DNA of 22,403 nucleotides from an uncultured Faecalibacterium sp. (GTDB lineage: Bacteria; Bacillota; Clostridia; Oscillospirales; Ruminococcaceae): the NCBI GenBank assembly GCA_937917475.1, contig CALDNF010000072.1:1-22403 (forward strand), given 5' to 3'. Under the pieces are notes generated by a model. The model did not search any database. It saw only the letters and a program-made list of their open reading frames with translations, and was not told where the DNA came from. Every line of letters starts with the position of its first letter. Position 1 is the stretch's first letter. Shown in pieces: positions 7,320 to 14,724 of the stretch. A program made the translations under genes and the position numbers.

Positions 7320-8084
7320 ATGGCGAGCTATCGTTACGAGCGGGACATCGACCCCAAGGACCTTGCCCCCCGCAAGGAGAAAAAATACACCCGGCGGGAA
7401 CGCTGGGCCAACTGGTGGGATTACAACCTCAAGTGGGTGCTCATTATCGGCGCAGCCGTGGCCTTTGTGGCCTATAACTTCATCGGGCAGTATTTCTTTA
7501 CCACCAAGCCCGATTACAACATTGCCGTGGTCGCCCCTTATTACCTGCCTGAGGATACGGTAAACGCCCTCCAGACCCAGCTGGCGCAGTTCGGCAAGGA
7601 CCGCAACGGCGACGGCAAGGTGGTGGTGACCCTCAATGTCTACACGCTGGACTATGCTTCCGGAGACACCCAGACCGAAAGTGCCGCCTATCTGACCATG
7701 GCAGGCACCACCAAGCTTGCCACCGACGTGCAGGGCGGCCTGAGCTCGGTCTTTCTGCTCTATGACCCCGCCGGGTTTGAGGAGAGCACCGGCACTTTGC
7801 GGTATCTGGACGGCACCCTGCCCGCCCCCGAGAGCGACGACGACTGGTGGAACATGGTCTACAAGTGGACCGACTGCCCGGTGCTCACCGGGCTGGACCT
7901 CGGGAACTACGGTCCCGACTCTACTCAGTCGGCCAGCGGCAGCAGTCAGGACTACATGGCACAGTTCTACATCGGGATGCGGGGCGCATGGAACTCCGGC
8001 ACTGCTGATAACCTTGCCGGCAGCGAAGAGCTCTGGCAGGCGTTGACGGCAGGAGCCGTTTCCACCGCCTCTGCGGAGGATTGA
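7320..8084 (+). CDS. Unrecognised single-span membrane protein
   Basis: I do not recognise this 254-residue protein. It has a highly charged N-terminal region (residues 1-36, ending in RRERWANWWDYNLKW), one hydrophobic helix at about 37-57 with positive charges before it, and a soluble part of about 195 residues that should face outside. The soluble part includes KDRNGDGKV (93-101), which resembles the DxNxDG loop of calcium-binding or dockerin-like sites, then a Ser/Thr-rich segment. No enzyme motif is visible. The ATG at 7320 has GGAGGA just upstream; the frame is open further 5' into plsC but has no ribosome site there. It follows plsC by 13 bp and precedes a small ORF by 3 bp, so it is cotranscribed with both. 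Confidence 0.8.
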   Translation: MASYRYERDIDPKDLAPRKEKKYTRRERWANWWDYNLKWVLIIGAAVAFVAYNFIGQYFFTTKPDYNIAVVAPYYLPEDTVNALQTQLAQFGKDRNGDGKVVVTLNVYTLDYASGDTQTESAAYLTMAGTTKLATDVQGGLSSVFLLYDPAGFEESTGTLRYLDGTLPAPESDDDWWNMVYKWTDCPVLTGLDLGNYGPDSTQSASGSSQDYMAQFYIGMRGAWNSGTADNLAGSEELWQALTAGAVSTASAED

Positions 8085-8087
8085 GCC

Positions 8088-8258
8088 ATGCGGTTCCGTC
8101 TTGTTTCCCGGGGCAAGGGCACGCCCCGCCCGGCAGCTGTGCTGCAAAAGCCGGAATCTGAGGCTGCCCGGCCCCGGCCCGGCGATCTCGACAACCCCTA
8201 TGGCCGGTACTACAGCCGCCCCCGCAGCCGGGAGGAGCTGAAAAAACGCCGCATCTGA
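8088..8258 (+). CDS. Small Arg/Pro-rich protein, 56 residues
   Basis: Short reading frame of 56 residues starting with an ATG 3 bp after the previous stop. It has a good ribosome site (GGAGG, 8 bases upstream) inside the end of the preceding gene, so translation is probably coupled. The product is strongly basic (Arg-rich throughout, ending in REELKKRRI) and contains a central DNPYGRYYSRPRS. No domain is recognised and no membrane segment is present. The intrinsic terminator begins only 7 bp after its stop. It could bind nucleic acid or acidic lipid, but nothing shows this. Confidence 0.6.
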   Translation: MRFRLVSRGKGTPRPAAVLQKPESEAARPRPGDLDNPYGRYYSRPRSREELKKRRI

Positions 8259-8264
8259 CATCTC

Positions 8265-8314
8265 AAAAGCGCACCCTCTGCCCCTTTTTGACGGCAGCGG
8301 CGTGCGCTTTTTTT
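8265..8314 (+). terminator. Intrinsic terminator after the plsC unit
   Basis: AAAGCGCAC (8266-8274) pairs with GTGCGCTTT (8302-8310), with an inner CTGCC/GGCAG pairing, and the stem runs into a tract of seven T residues (8308-8314). It ends the plsC unit and separates it from the aromatic cluster. Confidence 0.85.
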
Positions 8315-8390
8315 GGCTTTCATAATACTTTTATTTGTTTTTCTGCCCCCGGATTTGAAATTTTCTCCCCTCTGGCTCTTCCGGCTCTTG

Positions 8391-8419
8391 TTGTCTCTTC
8401 GTCCGGGTTATGGTATACT
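8391..8419 (+). promoter_or_regulatory. Promoter of the aromatic amino acid cluster
   Basis: TTGTCT (8391-8396), a 17-base spacer and TATACT (8414-8419); TGG before the -10 box gives a TGn extension. The start of transcription would fall near 8426, leaving a leader of only about 35 bases before pheA. That is too short for a T-box or a peptide attenuator, so regulation probably acts at initiation or on the enzymes. Confidence 0.75.
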
Positions 8420-8459
8420 AATTCAGTATCATCTCACCAAGTGAAAGGATGTGGAGCGT

Positions 8460-9530
8460 ATGGATGCTCTGGAAGAAGCCCGTCTTGAAATCGACGCCGT
8501 GGATGCACAGCTTGCCGCTTTATTTGAACGGCGGATGGCTGCTGTACTCAGCGTAGCAAAATACAAGCAGGCCAAGGGCCTGCCCATCTTCGACGCTGCA
8601 CGGGAAGCCATCGTGCTGGACAAAGCTGCTGCACGAATTCAGGACCCGGTGCTGCGGCCCTATTACCGGGATCATGTCCAGAACATGATGGACGTTGCCA
8701 AGCAGTATGAGGCCGAGATTCTGGGCCGGAACCGTGCCGCCTATCAGGGCGTAGAAGGAGCCTTTGCCCACATCGCCCTCAAGGCTCTGTTCCCCCACGC
8801 CGAGGCCGTCAGCTTCTCCACTTGGGATGAAGTGTTCGATGCCGTAGAAAAGGGCGATGCCGCCCACGGCGTGGTGCCTTTTGAGAACAGCCACGCCGGA
8901 GATGTTTCCGCCGTGCTGGACCTGTGCTACAATCACCCCGACCTGTGGGTGGTGGGCGTTTACGACCTGCCGGTATCGCAGAACCTTCTGGTTCTGCCCG
9001 GCACCAAGCTGGATGAGATCAAAAGCGTCTACAGCCACCAGCAGGCCATTGCCCAGAGCGAGACCTTCTTAAAGCAGTTCCATCTGCCCGCTTCCGCCAT
9101 GCCCAACACGGCACTGGCCGCAAAGTTCGTGGCCGAGAGCGCTGACAAGAGCAAAGCCGCCATTGCCAGCGCAGAGACCGCAGCCCTCTATGGGCTGGAA
9201 GTTCTGGTGCCCCAGATCAACACCGACGGCGACAACACCACCCGCTTCATCGTCCTCAGCCGGGAAAAGCCCACCATGGGCAACCGGTTCTCCCTGCTGT
9301 TCACAGTGGACAACAAGCCCGGCAAGCTGGCGGAGGTCATTCAGGTCATTGGCCGGATGGGCTACGACATGGAGTCCATCAAGAGCCGCCCTCTGCCCCA
9401 TGTGCCCTTTGATTATTATTTTTACGTCGAACTGGTGGGCGACCCCACCGCCGACGAGGCCGCTGCGCTGCTGCGTGAACTGGATCGGAGCTGCCGCAGC
9501 GTCCGGCTGTTAGGAGTGTACACAAAATGA
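8460..9530 (+). CDS. pheA: Bifunctional chorismate mutase / prephenate dehydratase (P-protein)
   Basis: Converts chorismate to prephenate and then to phenylpyruvate, the committed route to phenylalanine. The 356 residues show three domains in order. Residues 1-85 are an AroQ-class chorismate mutase helix bundle (RLEIDAVDAQLAALFERRM, then VAKYKQAKGLPIFDAARE). Residues 95-268 are the prephenate dehydratase domain, with PFENSHAGDV (140-149), YSHQQAIAQ (191-199) and the catalytic NTTRF (259-263). Residues 276-356 are an ACT domain with ESIKSRP (305-311), the usual phenylalanine-binding ESRP region, so feedback inhibition is likely. The ATG at 8460 has AAAGGA 10 bases upstream; an in-frame GTG at 8451 sits too close to it. 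First gene of the cluster; its stop overlaps the aroB start by 4 bp (ATGA). Confidence 0.95.
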   Translation: MDALEEARLEIDAVDAQLAALFERRMAAVLSVAKYKQAKGLPIFDAAREAIVLDKAAARIQDPVLRPYYRDHVQNMMDVAKQYEAEILGRNRAAYQGVEGAFAHIALKALFPHAEAVSFSTWDEVFDAVEKGDAAHGVVPFENSHAGDVSAVLDLCYNHPDLWVVGVYDLPVSQNLLVLPGTKLDEIKSVYSHQQAIAQSETFLKQFHLPASAMPNTALAAKFVAESADKSKAAIASAETAALYGLEVLVPQINTDGDNTTRFIVLSREKPTMGNRFSLLFTVDNKPGKLAEVIQVIGRMGYDMESIKSRPLPHVPFDYYFYVELVGDPTADEAAALLRELDRSCRSVRLLGVYTK

Positions 9531-10570
9531 GTGAATTTATCGGAACCAAGCTCACCATGAATCTGGGGGAGCGGAGCTATGATATCATCCTGAAAAACGG
9601 TGCGCTGGAAAATCTCTACCAGTTCGCTCGGCTGGACCGCCGGGTGGCTGTGATCACCGACACCGGCGTGCCCGCCGAGTATGCTCAGCGGGTGGCAGAC
9701 CAGTGCCGGGACGCAAAGATCATCACCGTGCCGCAGGGCGAGGGCAGCAAGAGCTTCAAAATTCTGGAAAGCGTCTTACAGCAGATGCTGGACTTCAACA
9801 TGGGCCGGGGCGATCTGGTCATCGCCGTAGGCGGCGGTGTGGTAGGCGACCTTTCCGGTTTTGCCGCTTCCATCTATATGCGGGGCATTGATTTCATCAA
9901 CTGCCCCACCACCACCCTTTCCATGATCGATTCCTCCATCGGCGGCAAGACTGCCGTGGACCTTGGCCCCACCAAGAACATCGTCGGCTCCTTCTGGCAG
10001 CCCAAGCTGGTCATCGTGGACCCCGAAACTCTTTCCACCCTGCCCCGCCGCCACTACATCAACGGCCTGGGCGAGGCCGTCAAGGCCAGCCTGCTGGCCG
10101 ACCCGGAGCTCTTTTCCATCTTTGAAAACGGTGACGTGGATGCTCAAATTGGCGAGATCATCTGCCGCAGCCTCAAATTCAAAAAGAACATCGTGGAGCA
10201 GGATGAGACCGAGCACGGGATGCGCAAGGCCTTGAACTTCGGCCATACCATCGGTCACGGCATCGAGGCCGTCAAGGGCATCAAGGGCCGCCGCACCGTG
10301 GGCCTGTTCCACGGCGAGTGCGTCGCCCTTGGGATGCTGCCCATGATCGAATCCAAGGCCCTGCAGAAGCGGGTCCGGGCCGTTTACCGCCGTCTGGGTC
10401 TGCCCACCCGCACCACTTACGACAAAGAAAAGGTGCTGGCCGAAATGATGCACGACAAAAAGGCACAGGGCGGGCAGATCACCATCATCAAAGTGCCCGG
10501 GCTGGGCTGCTGGCGGGCCGAGACCATCCCGGTGGAGGGTCTGCGCCCCCTGCTGGGCATGGAGGAGTAA
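9527..10570 (+). CDS. aroB: 3-dehydroquinate synthase
   Basis: Second step of the shikimate pathway: DAHP to 3-dehydroquinate, using NAD and a divalent metal. The 347 residues carry all expected signatures. These are the NAD-binding AVGGGVVGDLSGFAAS, PTTTLSMIDSSIGGKTAVD with the substrate-binding lysine, GLGEAVKAS (metal-ligand Glu) and NFGHTIGHGIE (metal-ligand His), then FHGECVALGM. Length is normal for the family. The start ATG overlaps the pheA stop by 4 bp, with AGGAG 10 bases upstream inside pheA, so the two are translationally coupled. aroC starts 6 bp after its stop. Confidence 0.97.
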   Translation: MSEFIGTKLTMNLGERSYDIILKNGALENLYQFARLDRRVAVITDTGVPAEYAQRVADQCRDAKIITVPQGEGSKSFKILESVLQQMLDFNMGRGDLVIAVGGGVVGDLSGFAASIYMRGIDFINCPTTTLSMIDSSIGGKTAVDLGPTKNIVGSFWQPKLVIVDPETLSTLPRRHYINGLGEAVKASLLADPELFSIFENGDVDAQIGEIICRSLKFKKNIVEQDETEHGMRKALNFGHTIGHGIEAVKGIKGRRTVGLFHGECVALGMLPMIESKALQKRVRAVYRRLGLPTRTTYDKEKVLAEMMHDKKAQGGQITIIKVPGLGCWRAETIPVEGLRPLLGMEE

Positions 10571-10576
10571 AACGCC

Positions 10577-11719
10577 ATGAAAAACACCTTTGGCAATTCT
10601 CTGGCCCTGACCATCTTCGGCGAGAGCCACGGCAAGGCCATCGGGGCCGTGCTGGACGGCATGGCCGCCGGGGTCCCGGTGGACGAAGCTTTCCTCGCCG
10701 CCTGCATGGACAAACGCCGGGCCCGGGGCGACGGCCTGTCCACCGCCCGGGTGGAGGCCGATCAGGTCCAGTTTCTTTCCGGCGTGGTCAATGGCCGCAC
10801 CACCGGCACCTCCATCGCCCTGATGATCGAGAACCAGAACACCCGCAGCGGCGATTACGCCAAAACCGCCGACTTGCTCCGCCCCGGCCATGCCGATTAC
10901 ACGGCCTACACCAAATACCACGGCTTTCAGGACGCACGGGGCGGCGGACACTTCTCGGGCCGGATCACTGCCGCCCTTGTAGCGGGAGGCTCACTGGTGC
11001 TGGAGGCTTTGAACCGGGCCGGCATCGACATCTCCACTCACATTGCAAAGTGTGCCGGCATTGCCGACACCCCCTTTGCAATGGACGACCCCGCCGCACT
11101 GGCAGCACAGGCCGAGACCCTGCTCAGCCGGGGAGACGGCTTTGCCCTGCTGGACTCCTCGGTGGAAGAGCCCATGAAGGCGGCTATCCGTGCCGCCGGG
11201 GCCGAGGGCAACAGCGTGGGCGGCGTGCTGGAGACTGCCATCCTCGGCCTGCCCGCAGGGGTGGGCGAGCCCTATTTTGACAGCATGGAAAGTATGCTGG
11301 CACACATGGCCTTTTCCGTTCCCGCCGTCAAGGGGATCGAGTTTGGCACCGGGTTCGGCTTTGCCGACCTGCGGGGCTCCGAGGCCAACGACTCCTTCCG
11401 GATGGAGGGCAGCAGGATCGTCACCGCCACCAATCATAACGCCGGGATCAACGGCGGCATCACCAATGGGATGCCCATCGTCTTCCGCACGGCAGTCAAG
11501 CCCACCCCCAGCATCTACAAGCAGCAGGAGACCGTGGACTACATCGCCCGGAAAAATGCGCCGCTTTCCATTCAGGGCCGCCACGATCCCTGCATCGTGC
11601 CCCGGGCCGCCATTGTGCAGACCTGCGCCGCTGCCCTTGCAGTGGGCGATCTGCTGACCGCCCGGTACGGTGTTGCATGGATGGAAGACCCCACCCACTT
11701 CCGGAAGGAGGAAGATTGA
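10577..11719 (+). CDS. aroC: Chorismate synthase
   Basis: Last shared step: 5-enolpyruvylshikimate-3-phosphate to chorismate, dependent on reduced FMN. The 380-residue protein has the family signatures GESHGKAIGAVLDGMAAGVP near the N-terminus, RARGDGLSTARVEADQV, RPGHADYTAYTKYHG, RGGGHFSGRITA, NAGINGGITNGMPIV and GRHDPCIVPRA. The RGGGHFSGR form is the one I associate with Clostridia. The ATG at 10577 follows aroB by 6 bp, with GGAG at the very end of aroB serving as ribosome site. The next gene starts immediately after its stop. No flavin reductase domain is fused to it, so FMNH2 must come from another protein. Confidence 0.97.
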   Translation: MKNTFGNSLALTIFGESHGKAIGAVLDGMAAGVPVDEAFLAACMDKRRARGDGLSTARVEADQVQFLSGVVNGRTTGTSIALMIENQNTRSGDYAKTADLLRPGHADYTAYTKYHGFQDARGGGHFSGRITAALVAGGSLVLEALNRAGIDISTHIAKCAGIADTPFAMDDPAALAAQAETLLSRGDGFALLDSSVEEPMKAAIRAAGAEGNSVGGVLETAILGLPAGVGEPYFDSMESMLAHMAFSVPAVKGIEFGTGFGFADLRGSEANDSFRMEGSRIVTATNHNAGINGGITNGMPIVFRTAVKPTPSIYKQQETVDYIARKNAPLSIQGRHDPCIVPRAAIVQTCAAALAVGDLLTARYGVAWMEDPTHFRKEED

Positions 11720-11720
11720 G

Positions 11721-12977
11721 ATGGAATACGGACTCATTGGTTCCCGGCTGGGACACTCCTACTCCAAGATCATCCATGAGATGCTCTGCGGCTATCACTA
11801 CGACCTCTGCCCCCTCCCCACGGAGGAGGAAGCCCGAGCGTTTCTGACCAAACGGGCGTTCAAGGCCATCAACGTGACCATCCCCTACAAAAAATTGGTC
11901 ATGGAATACTGCTCCTACATTGACCCCCGGGCCAAGGCCATCGGGGCCGTGAACACTGTGGTGAACAAGAGCGGCCTGCTCTACGGCTACAACACAGATT
12001 ATCTGGGCTTCGACTATCTCTGCACGGCCCATGGTGTAGACTTTACCGGAAAGACCGTCCTTATCCTCGGCTCCGGCGGCACCCACAATACCACCTCTGC
12101 CGTAGCCCGGGACCGGGGTGCGTCCCGGGTCCTGACGGTTAGCCGCCATCCCGGGCCGGATGAGCTCTCCTATGCCGAGGCCGTCCATTCCGGGGCGCAG
12201 ATCGTCATCAACACCACCCCGGCGGGGATGTACCCCAATGTGGGCGTCTGCAATCTGGACGTTGCCGCCATGCCGGGTCTGGAAGCCGTGCTGGACGTGG
12301 TGTACAATCCCGACCGCACCGAGCTGATCCTCCGTGCGCAGGAAGCCGGAGTTCCCGTGGCTGTGGGCGGTCTGGAAATGCTGGTGGCGCAGGCGGTCTA
12401 TGCAGCAGAATACTTTCTGGACCGGAAGTTCCCCGACGCTCCCGCTGAGATCCGGCAGATCGTCTCCGCCCTCCGGCGGGACACCCTGAACGTTGCCCTG
12501 ATCGGAATGCCTTCTTCCGGCAAGACCACCGTGGGTCGGCAGCTGGCAAAGCAGCTGGGCAAGACCTTTGTGGACCTGGATGAAGAGATCGTCAAAGCCG
12601 ATGGCCGCAGCATCCCGGACATCTTTGCCGCAGAGGGCGAGGACGGATTCCGGCAGCGGGAAACCGCACAGACTGCCCGCTTCTCCAAGGAAGGGCATCA
12701 GCTGCTCTCCTGCGGCGGCGGCATCATCAAGCGGCCCGAAAACCTGCGGCTGCTCCGGCAGAACGGCGTCATCCTCTTTCTGGACCGGCCGCTGGATTCT
12801 CTGGTGGTGGGCGGCGGCAGACCCCTTTCTTCCAGCCCGGAGGCCCTGCGGGCCATGGAAGCAGAACGCCGCCCCCTCTATCTGGCGGCAGCCGATGCCG
12901 TGATCCCCAACAATACCACCGTGGCCGATGCCGTGGCTGCGGCAATGGAGGCTCTGGATGAAATTTTTAGTCATTAA
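11721..12977 (+). CDS. aroE-aroK: Fused shikimate dehydrogenase - shikimate kinase
   Basis: One 418-residue chain with two enzymes. Residues 1-250 are shikimate dehydrogenase (3-dehydroshikimate to shikimate, NADPH). NVTIPYK (51-57) carries the catalytic Lys57, NTD (91-93) the catalytic Asp93, LGSGGTHNTT (116-125) the nucleotide loop, NTTPAGMYP the next motif and GGLEMLVAQA (216-225) the C-terminal helix. Residues 254-418 are shikimate kinase: Walker A GMPSSGKTT (262-270), DLDEEI with the substrate Asp287, RQRET (311-315), CGGGII (331-336), the lid GGGRPLS (364-370) and RRPLY. Both sites look intact. There is no stop or frameshift between the halves, so the fusion is genuine. The ATG at 11721 has AAGGAGG upstream, in the end of aroC. 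Its last 20 bp overlap the aroQ start. Confidence 0.95.
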   Translation: MEYGLIGSRLGHSYSKIIHEMLCGYHYDLCPLPTEEEARAFLTKRAFKAINVTIPYKKLVMEYCSYIDPRAKAIGAVNTVVNKSGLLYGYNTDYLGFDYLCTAHGVDFTGKTVLILGSGGTHNTTSAVARDRGASRVLTVSRHPGPDELSYAEAVHSGAQIVINTTPAGMYPNVGVCNLDVAAMPGLEAVLDVVYNPDRTELILRAQEAGVPVAVGGLEMLVAQAVYAAEYFLDRKFPDAPAEIRQIVSALRRDTLNVALIGMPSSGKTTVGRQLAKQLGKTFVDLDEEIVKADGRSIPDIFAAEGEDGFRQRETAQTARFSKEGHQLLSCGGGIIKRPENLRLLRQNGVILFLDRPLDSLVVGGGRPLSSSPEALRAMEAERRPLYLAAADAVIPNNTTVADAVAAAMEALDEIFSH

Positions 12978-13422
12978 CGGCCCCAATCTTAACATGACCC
13001 GGTTTTCGGAACCCGGTGTGGCCGGTACCATCGACTACAACGGTCTGCTGGATTATCTGGATGCCTGCTGCGCCCAGATGGAGATCGAGGTGGATTTTTT
13101 CCAGTCCAACCACGAAGGCGACCTTGTGGACGAGATTCAGTCCGCCGCCGGGCGGGCCGACGGCATCATCCTCAACCCCGCCAGCTACGCTCACTACAGC
13201 GTCGCCATTCTGGATGCGCTGCGGGTCTGCGGTGTGCCTGCCGTGGAAGTGATGCTCAACGAACCCAACGAGCATGAGCCGTTCCGGCAGACTGACATCG
13301 TGTCCTTCGGCTGTCAGGGCCACTTCATCGGGGAAGGCATCAGCGGCTATCTTCATGCCATCGCCTATCTGGCGCAGCTGCTCCGTCTGGACGGCAGCTC
13401 CCATGCACATATCGTTCAATAA
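12958..13422 (+). CDS. aroQ: Type II 3-dehydroquinate dehydratase homologue with altered active site
   Basis: By position and fold this is the third pathway step, 3-dehydroquinate to 3-dehydroshikimate. The 154 residues keep family landmarks: LVINGPNLN (4-12), QSNHEGDLVDEIQ (49-61) and ILNPASYAHYSVAI (71-84) with the substrate-binding Asn73. Compared from memory with Mycobacterium tuberculosis AroQ (GRREPAVYG, EVHISN), the catalytic Arg19 aligns with Ser17, the catalytic Tyr24 with Ala22 and His101 with Met99 (EVMLNE), all without gaps. So the residues thought to do the chemistry are missing while the fold and some ligand contacts remain. The ATG at 12958 lies inside the end of aroE-aroK (20-bp overlap). 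An earlier in-frame ATG at 12928 would add ten residues unlike any family N-terminus. Homology sure, activity doubtful. Confidence 0.88.
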   Translation: MKFLVINGPNLNMTRFSEPGVAGTIDYNGLLDYLDACCAQMEIEVDFFQSNHEGDLVDEIQSAAGRADGIILNPASYAHYSVAILDALRVCGVPAVEVMLNEPNEHEPFRQTDIVSFGCQGHFIGEGISGYLHAIAYLAQLLRLDGSSHAHIVQ

Positions 13423-13479
13423 CCCCTTGGCAGATCGGGCCAGTCTCTGCGCTTATCACAATGCTTTTCTGCCCTGTCG

Positions 13480-13508
13480 TTACCGGCAGGCTGCATCGCT
13501 CATATAAT
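13480..13508 (+). promoter_or_regulatory. Possible internal promoter before aroF
   Basis: A perfect TATAAT (13503-13508) sits 48 bp before the aroF start, in the 134-bp gap after aroQ, the widest gap so far in the cluster. The -35 region 17 bases upstream (TTACCG) is weak. It could give aroF, aroA and tyrA separate expression. Confidence 0.5.
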
Positions 13509-13556
13509 ATCATCCAATCTCATCAATTCAAAAGATCAGGAAGGGACGTAAATTCA

Positions 13557-14573
13557 ATGATTATTTCCACCAAGAAAGGCACCCCCAAAGAAGAACTCGA
13601 GAAGATCGTTGACAAATTCGAGAAGCAGGGTCTTGACGTGACCCTCATCACCGGCAAGGACTACAACGTGTTCGGTCTGGTGGGCGACACCACCAAGATC
13701 GACGAGCGGGATGTTCTGGCTAACCCCTGGATCGACAATGTGACCCGTGTTTCTGCCCCCTACAAGCGGGCCAACCGCCTGTTCCACCCCGCCGATTCCG
13801 TCATCGACTGCGGCGGCGTGAAGATCGGCGGCAAGGAGAAGATCGCTGTCATGGCAGGCCCCTGCAGCATCGAGGGTGAAGAGCAGGCTCTGCGGATCGC
13901 ACAGGGCGTCAAGGCCGGCGGTGCCACCCTGTTCCGGGGCGGTGCCTACAAGCCCCGTACCTCTCCCTATTCCTTCCAGGGTCTCGAGACGGAGGGCATC
14001 CTTGACATGGTGAAAGCCCGGGAGGCCACCGGCCTGCCCATCGTCTCTGAGCTGATGAGCGAGGACCGCATCCCCGAGTTTGAGGAATATGTGGACGTGG
14101 TGCAGATTGGTGCCCGGAATATGCAGAACTTCCAGCTGCTCAAGGCTGTGGGCAAAATGCACAAGCCGGTCCTGCTCAAGCGCGGCCTGTGCAACACCAT
14201 TGAAGAGTGGATCATGAGTGCCGAGTACATCATGGCCGGCGGCAACGAGCAGGTCATCCTCTGCGAGCGGGGCATCCGCACCTTTGAGAAGTACACCCGC
14301 AACACGCTGGACCTGTCCGCTGTGCCCCTCATCCACGAAAAAACCCATCTGCCGGTCATCGTTGACCCCAGCCACGCCACCGGCAAGGCCAATCTGGTGG
14401 AGCCCATGATGATCGCCGCTGTGGCCGCCGGTGCCGACGGCCTTGAGGTGGAGGTCCACTACGATCCCCGCCACGCATGGAGCGACGGCGCACAGTGCCT
14501 GACTCCCGACGCTTTTGCACAGGCTATGGCAAAGTGCCGTCAGGTCGCATGGGCCATCGGGCGGGATATGTAA
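13557..14573 (+). CDS. aroF: 3-deoxy-7-phosphoheptulonate (DAHP) synthase, type I-beta with N-terminal regulatory-type domain
   Basis: First pathway step: PEP plus erythrose 4-phosphate to DAHP. The 338 residues begin with a ferredoxin-like domain (about 1-75) as in the Thermotoga maritima enzyme, where it mediates tyrosine feedback. The barrel follows, with AGPCSIEGEEQ (Cys103, metal), LFRGGAYKPRTSP (125-137), QIGARNMQN, VLLKRG (Lys208), VDPSHATGK (His273, metal), EVEVHYDP (Glu299, metal) and WSDGAQCL (Asp310). All metal and phosphate ligands that I know are present. The ATG at 13557 has AAGGG 11 bases upstream. The frame is open for 32 codons further 5', but that stretch covers the TATAAT box and does not look like protein. 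A hairpin repeat follows the gene. Confidence 0.96.
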   Translation: MIISTKKGTPKEELEKIVDKFEKQGLDVTLITGKDYNVFGLVGDTTKIDERDVLANPWIDNVTRVSAPYKRANRLFHPADSVIDCGGVKIGGKEKIAVMAGPCSIEGEEQALRIAQGVKAGGATLFRGGAYKPRTSPYSFQGLETEGILDMVKAREATGLPIVSELMSEDRIPEFEEYVDVVQIGARNMQNFQLLKAVGKMHKPVLLKRGLCNTIEEWIMSAEYIMAGGNEQVILCERGIRTFEKYTRNTLDLSAVPLIHEKTHLPVIVDPSHATGKANLVEPMMIAAVAAGADGLEVEVHYDPRHAWSDGAQCLTPDAFAQAMAKCRQVAWAIGRDM

Positions 14574-14575
14574 CC

Positions 14576-14637
14576 CCAAGCGGCCTTGCCCTCTCAGTCA
14601 CCTTCGGTGACAGCTCCCCCAAAGGGGGAGCCCTTGG
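14576..14637. repeat. Double-hairpin dispersed repeat (REP-like), copy 1
   Basis: Two adjacent hairpins: GTCACC-TTC-GGTGAC (14597-14611), then GCTCCCCC-AAA-GGGGGAGC (14613-14631), enclosed by CCAAG (14576-14580) and CTTGG (14633-14637). The same layout, with paired base changes, recurs at the right end of the window. It lies between aroF and aroA, 3 bp after the aroF stop. Confidence 0.8.
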
Positions 14638-14724
14638 CATGTCGGTCCACTCTGTGCTGTACGCAAAAGATCCCCATTTCGGAAGCCGGAGTGCTCCGCA
14701 GCAAAGGGCAGAAGGAGTGTTACA

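Noticed and set aside
8420..8459. T-box, riboswitch or leader peptide before pheA
   Set aside because: Only about 35 bases lie between the predicted transcription start and the ATG, with no stem-loop array or run of aromatic codons.
9776..13031. Long minus-strand frames opposite aroB and opposite aroC to aroE-aroK
   Set aside because: They mirror confidently identified enzymes, have no ribosome site and show His/Gly/Val-rich composition typical of antisense frames.
14576..14637. CRISPR repeat or IS terminal inverted repeats
   Set aside because: The two copies are single, 7.7 kb apart and internally palindromic, with no spacers, transposase or target-site duplication visible.
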